Part shown: positions 5,223 to 7,273 of the stretch, in pieces
Numbering within the stretch: position 1 is the first letter of the stretch
Layout of the letters: every line of letters starts with the position of its first letter
DNA from: an uncultured delta proteobacterium
GTDB lineage: Bacteria; Myxococcota_A; Bradymonadia; REDH01
Assembly (NCBI GenBank): GCA_903912275.1
Contig: CAIWGR010000359.1
Span: forward strand, 1 to 7,273
Direction of reading: 5' to 3'
DNA: 7,273 nt
The notes under the pieces: model-generated
Database searches by the model: none
What the model was told of the DNA's origin: nothing
What the model saw: only the letters and a program-made list of their open reading frames with translations
Translations under genes and position numbers: made by a program

Positions 5223-7273
5223 TCACGGCGTCGGAACGGGGATGCTGAAGAGGACCGCGCGGCGGTCGCGCTGCACGGTTGCCCGCAATGTAGTGCTGCC
5301 GAGCCCATCGAGCCACAAGATGCGATCGCGCGGCGCAATGCCTCGCCCTGCGGCTGCAGTGGCGGGCGCGATCGCCTCGACGAGTGCGGCGCGGCCGTCA
5401 CAGACCAGCGCGAGGCCGGCGTCGCGGAAGGCCGCGCGGACCTCCTCCGCGTTGGCGCCGCAAATGGGGCTGACGAGGGCGAGCCGCGCAGGCTTCGCAT
5501 CGCGCCCCAGTGTGAGCGATGCGCTGCCGGAGCCCCAAGCGACGTGCGACGCCTCGATGCTGACCAGCTCACCGTCGGTCCCCTTCAGCAACGAAACGCC
5601 CTTGGCGTCGCTCACCACCCAAGGCCCGGCGACCGCGCCAGCCCGCCGCACGAAGGCACCTGCGACCGGTGCGCCCTGCGGGTCCACGACGACCACGCTC
5701 CCTTCGCGCTCCGACCGCATCGCGGGGCAGACCTTCTCCACCCGCTGGTCGGCCGCCAGTGCGACGCGGAGGCTCGCAGGCGCCTTGCCGGCTGCCGTGC
5801 AGGTCACCGCGTAGTCGCCCGGCGCCAGCCCCGAAAAGCGCATCCGCTTCCACGGCTCAATCGCACCCTTTGGCAGCGTGTAGAGCGCTGCTGGGAAGGA
5901 CGGCGTCAGCGCCAGCGACACCTCAACGGCCATCCCCTCCGCCGCCATCTCCAGCTCGGCACCTCGTCCGAACCGGTAGTCCGCAGGCTCGCCGAACCCC
6001 GCCACCGGCACCGAAAGCGGAGGCACCTCTGCCAGCGCCGCCAGCAGCCTGTCGGGCTCGGCACGGCAGGGCTCCGTCTCGAACCAGCCGTCTTCGCGCA
6101 CCTCCGCTGAACAGACGGGCTGCTCGCCACCGCCGCGGGTGAACCAGACGGTCGCACCGACCGCGGCTTTGCCGCGCGGGAGATAGAGCCGGCCACGCAT
6201 CAGCCTGCCAGCATCGCGCAGCAGCACCAGGTGCTGGTCGTCGAGTCCCTGCTCCGGCAGCACAAACCGCGTCTTGAGCGGCTGGTAGTCTGGGTGGCTT
6301 ACAGCAATCTCCACCTGCTCGGTCAGCCCGTCGAAGAGGATGATGCCGTCGGCGGACGTCACCACCGGCGCGGGTGTCCACCAGGGTGGGAAGCCGGCGC
6401 TCTTTACCACCACGCTGGCACCCTCGATGGCCCCCTTCGCCTCGTTCTCAACCCGCCCACGCAGCTTGCGACCGGGCCGAAGCACAAGGCGCACCCCCGA
6501 CGTCGGCACATCGGCACGCAGCTGCAGCAGGCCGCTCAGGCCGGGCGACATCCCCTTCGATTCCGCGACAACGACCGCCTCGCCCTCGGGCAGTCCCGTG
6601 AGGATGAAGGAGCCATCAGCCCGCGAGACAAAGTCGATGGTCGGCACCCAGAAGAAGGTCCCCTCGGGCCGAACCAACGGGTGGATGTTGTCGAAGGTGC
6701 TCTTGCGAACCTCCCAGACCGAGCCTGCCTTGTCGCGCACAATCGCATAGACAGATACGCCGCCAACCGGCACATCGGCGCCGTTGACGACACGGCCGGT
6801 CACGGTGCCGCCCTGACTCAGTTCGACCTTGATGGCCATCTCGGGCGTGACCGCCAGCTCCTGCTGCCACGGCAGATAGCCGGGCGCGCGCACGGAGAGC
6901 GAGAACATCTCTCCGACTGGCAGGTAGTCGAGCGTCGTGAGGCCCTGCTCCACGCCCTCAGACAGGGCCAACACATGCATCACATCGCGCGAGACCGTCA
7001 CCACGGCCATCTCGACCGGAGCGCCCGTGATCTTGTCCACGATGTTCACCGCCACTGCAGGAGCCGGCTCGACCTCGAACTGTACCTCGACCTCGGAGGC
7101 CGAACCCTCGGCAACCGCAGGCACCAGCACGCTCTCGAAGCCGGTTCCGCCGAGCGTATCGGTGGCGATGAGCTCCACCGAGCCGACCCGCAGGCCGCCG
7201 ATGGCGAAGAGGCCGGCGCCGTCGGTGAGCGCCTGTTGCTGCGGGAACATGCCTGCCTGCCCCGCATGAACAA
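5223..7273 (-). CDS. Multi-repeat carboxypeptidase-regulatory-like protein with C-terminal PDZ-like segment (5' partial)
   Basis: The reading frame is open to the right edge; before the first in-window ATG (7250) it reads V-H-A-G-Q-A-G and continues smoothly into a repeat, so the N-terminus is missing. Counted from 7250, 675 residues are visible. They contain at least five degenerate repeats of the carboxypeptidase regulatory-like (transthyretin-fold) type, built as G-x-V-x-D/N-x-x-G-x-P-V-x-G-A-x-V, then D-G-x-F-x-L-x-G-L, then a strand. Clear examples are TVTGRVVNGADVPVGGVSVYAI (about 149-170) with ADGSFILTGLPEGEAVV (211-227), LRGRVENEAKGAIEGASVVV (263-282), MRGRLYLPRGKAAVGATVWF (351-370) and SVVVVDPQGAPVAGAFV (518-534). 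Residues 620-665 resemble a PDZ domain (E-A-I-A-P-A-T-A-A-A-G-R-G-I-A-P then RDRILWLDG). Six cysteines occur only after residue 379, in three close pairs, consistent with disulfides in an exported protein. Such proteins are common in myxobacteria and acidobacteria and are presumed cell-surface or periplasmic. No catalytic motif is seen and no specific function can be assigned. The gene ends five bases before the CinA-family gene. Confidence 0.8.
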   Translation of the reverse strand, partial: VHAGQAGMFPQQQALTDGAGLFAIGGLRVGSVELIATDTLGGTGFESVLVPAVAEGSASEVEVQFEVEPAPAVAVNIVDKITGAPVEMAVVTVSRDVMHVLALSEGVEQGLTTLDYLPVGEMFSLSVRAPGYLPWQQELAVTPEMAIKVELSQGGTVTGRVVNGADVPVGGVSVYAIVRDKAGSVWEVRKSTFDNIHPLVRPEGTFFWVPTIDFVSRADGSFILTGLPEGEAVVVAESKGMSPGLSGLLQLRADVPTSGVRLVLRPGRKLRGRVENEAKGAIEGASVVVKSAGFPPWWTPAPVVTSADGIILFDGLTEQVEIAVSHPDYQPLKTRFVLPEQGLDDQHLVLLRDAGRLMRGRLYLPRGKAAVGATVWFTRGGGEQPVCSAEVREDGWFETEPCRAEPDRLLAALAEVPPLSVPVAGFGEPADYRFGRGAELEMAAEGMAVEVSLALTPSFPAALYTLPKGAIEPWKRMRFSGLAPGDYAVTCTAAGKAPASLRVALAADQRVEKVCPAMRSEREGSVVVVDPQGAPVAGAFVRRAGAVAGPWVVSDAKGVSLLKGTDGELVSIEASHVAWGSGSASLTLGRDAKPARLALVSPICGANAEEVRAAFRDAGLALVCDGRAALVEAIAPATAAAGRGIAPRDRILWLDGLGSTTLRATVQRDRRAVLFSIPVPTP

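Noticed and set aside
5218..5316. A longer CinA-family protein starting at 5316.
   Set aside because: The added 33 residues show no family character, lie wholly within the upstream gene, and precede the conserved L-L-L-I-G-N-E-L start by too much.
4654..6110. Two long plus-strand open frames (4654-5814 and 5208-6110) opposite the CinA-family gene and the repeat protein.
   Set aside because: They overlap each other, show no recognisable domain, and are antisense to genes with coherent repeat or motif structure.

Overview
The window is a compact, GC-rich (roughly two-thirds G+C by eye) bacterial chromosomal segment. All convincing genes lie on the minus strand in one tightly packed, probably co-transcribed row. 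Transcription runs from the right edge to the left edge. The mix points to a GC-rich soil- or sediment-type lineage such as Myxococcota/other former Deltaproteobacteria or Acidobacteriota: folate-dependent TrmFO, a dprA-trmFO-xerC core, and a large secreted-looking protein of carboxypeptidase-regulatory-like repeats. I cannot fix the phylum from sequence alone.

Layout in the direction of transcription: (1) 7273-5223, the 3' part of a large protein with several carboxypeptidase-regulatory-like beta-sandwich repeats and a C-terminal PDZ-like segment; its 5' end is outside the window. (2) 5217-4471, a CinA-family protein with only the molybdopterin-binding (MoCF) domain, five bases downstream. 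(3) 4399-3395, DprA, the RecA/ssDNA loader used in transformation and recombination. (4) 3330-1882, TrmFO, which makes m5U54 (T54) in tRNA. (5) 1843 (or 1864)-872, the tyrosine recombinase XerC. (6) 867-34, an ArgD-type class-III aminotransferase, four bases after xerC with its ribosome binding site against the xerC stop.

The DprA, TrmFO and XerC genes form a known conserved housekeeping neighbourhood, best known from Bacillus subtilis as dprA-topA-trmFO-xerC(codV)-clpQ(hslV)-clpY(hslU). Here topA is absent between dprA and trmFO, and hslV/hslU are absent after xerC, so the block is a condensed version with argD following directly.

The most striking single observation is an in-frame TAG near the left edge of argD. 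It falls shortly after the PLP-binding lysine, inside an otherwise family-typical sequence, and the same frame resumes the conserved GSHGTTFGGNP motif immediately after it. It is either a real nonsense mutation that removes the C-terminal third of the enzyme, or a sequence error. A second point is that dprA has no good Shine-Dalgarno site at its first ATG, while its frame stays open upstream to a CTG that overlaps the stop codon of the preceding gene. I found no convincing RNA genes, mobile elements, CRISPR arrays or intrinsic terminators, and no evidence for a wholly novel system. No gap between genes exceeds 75 bases.
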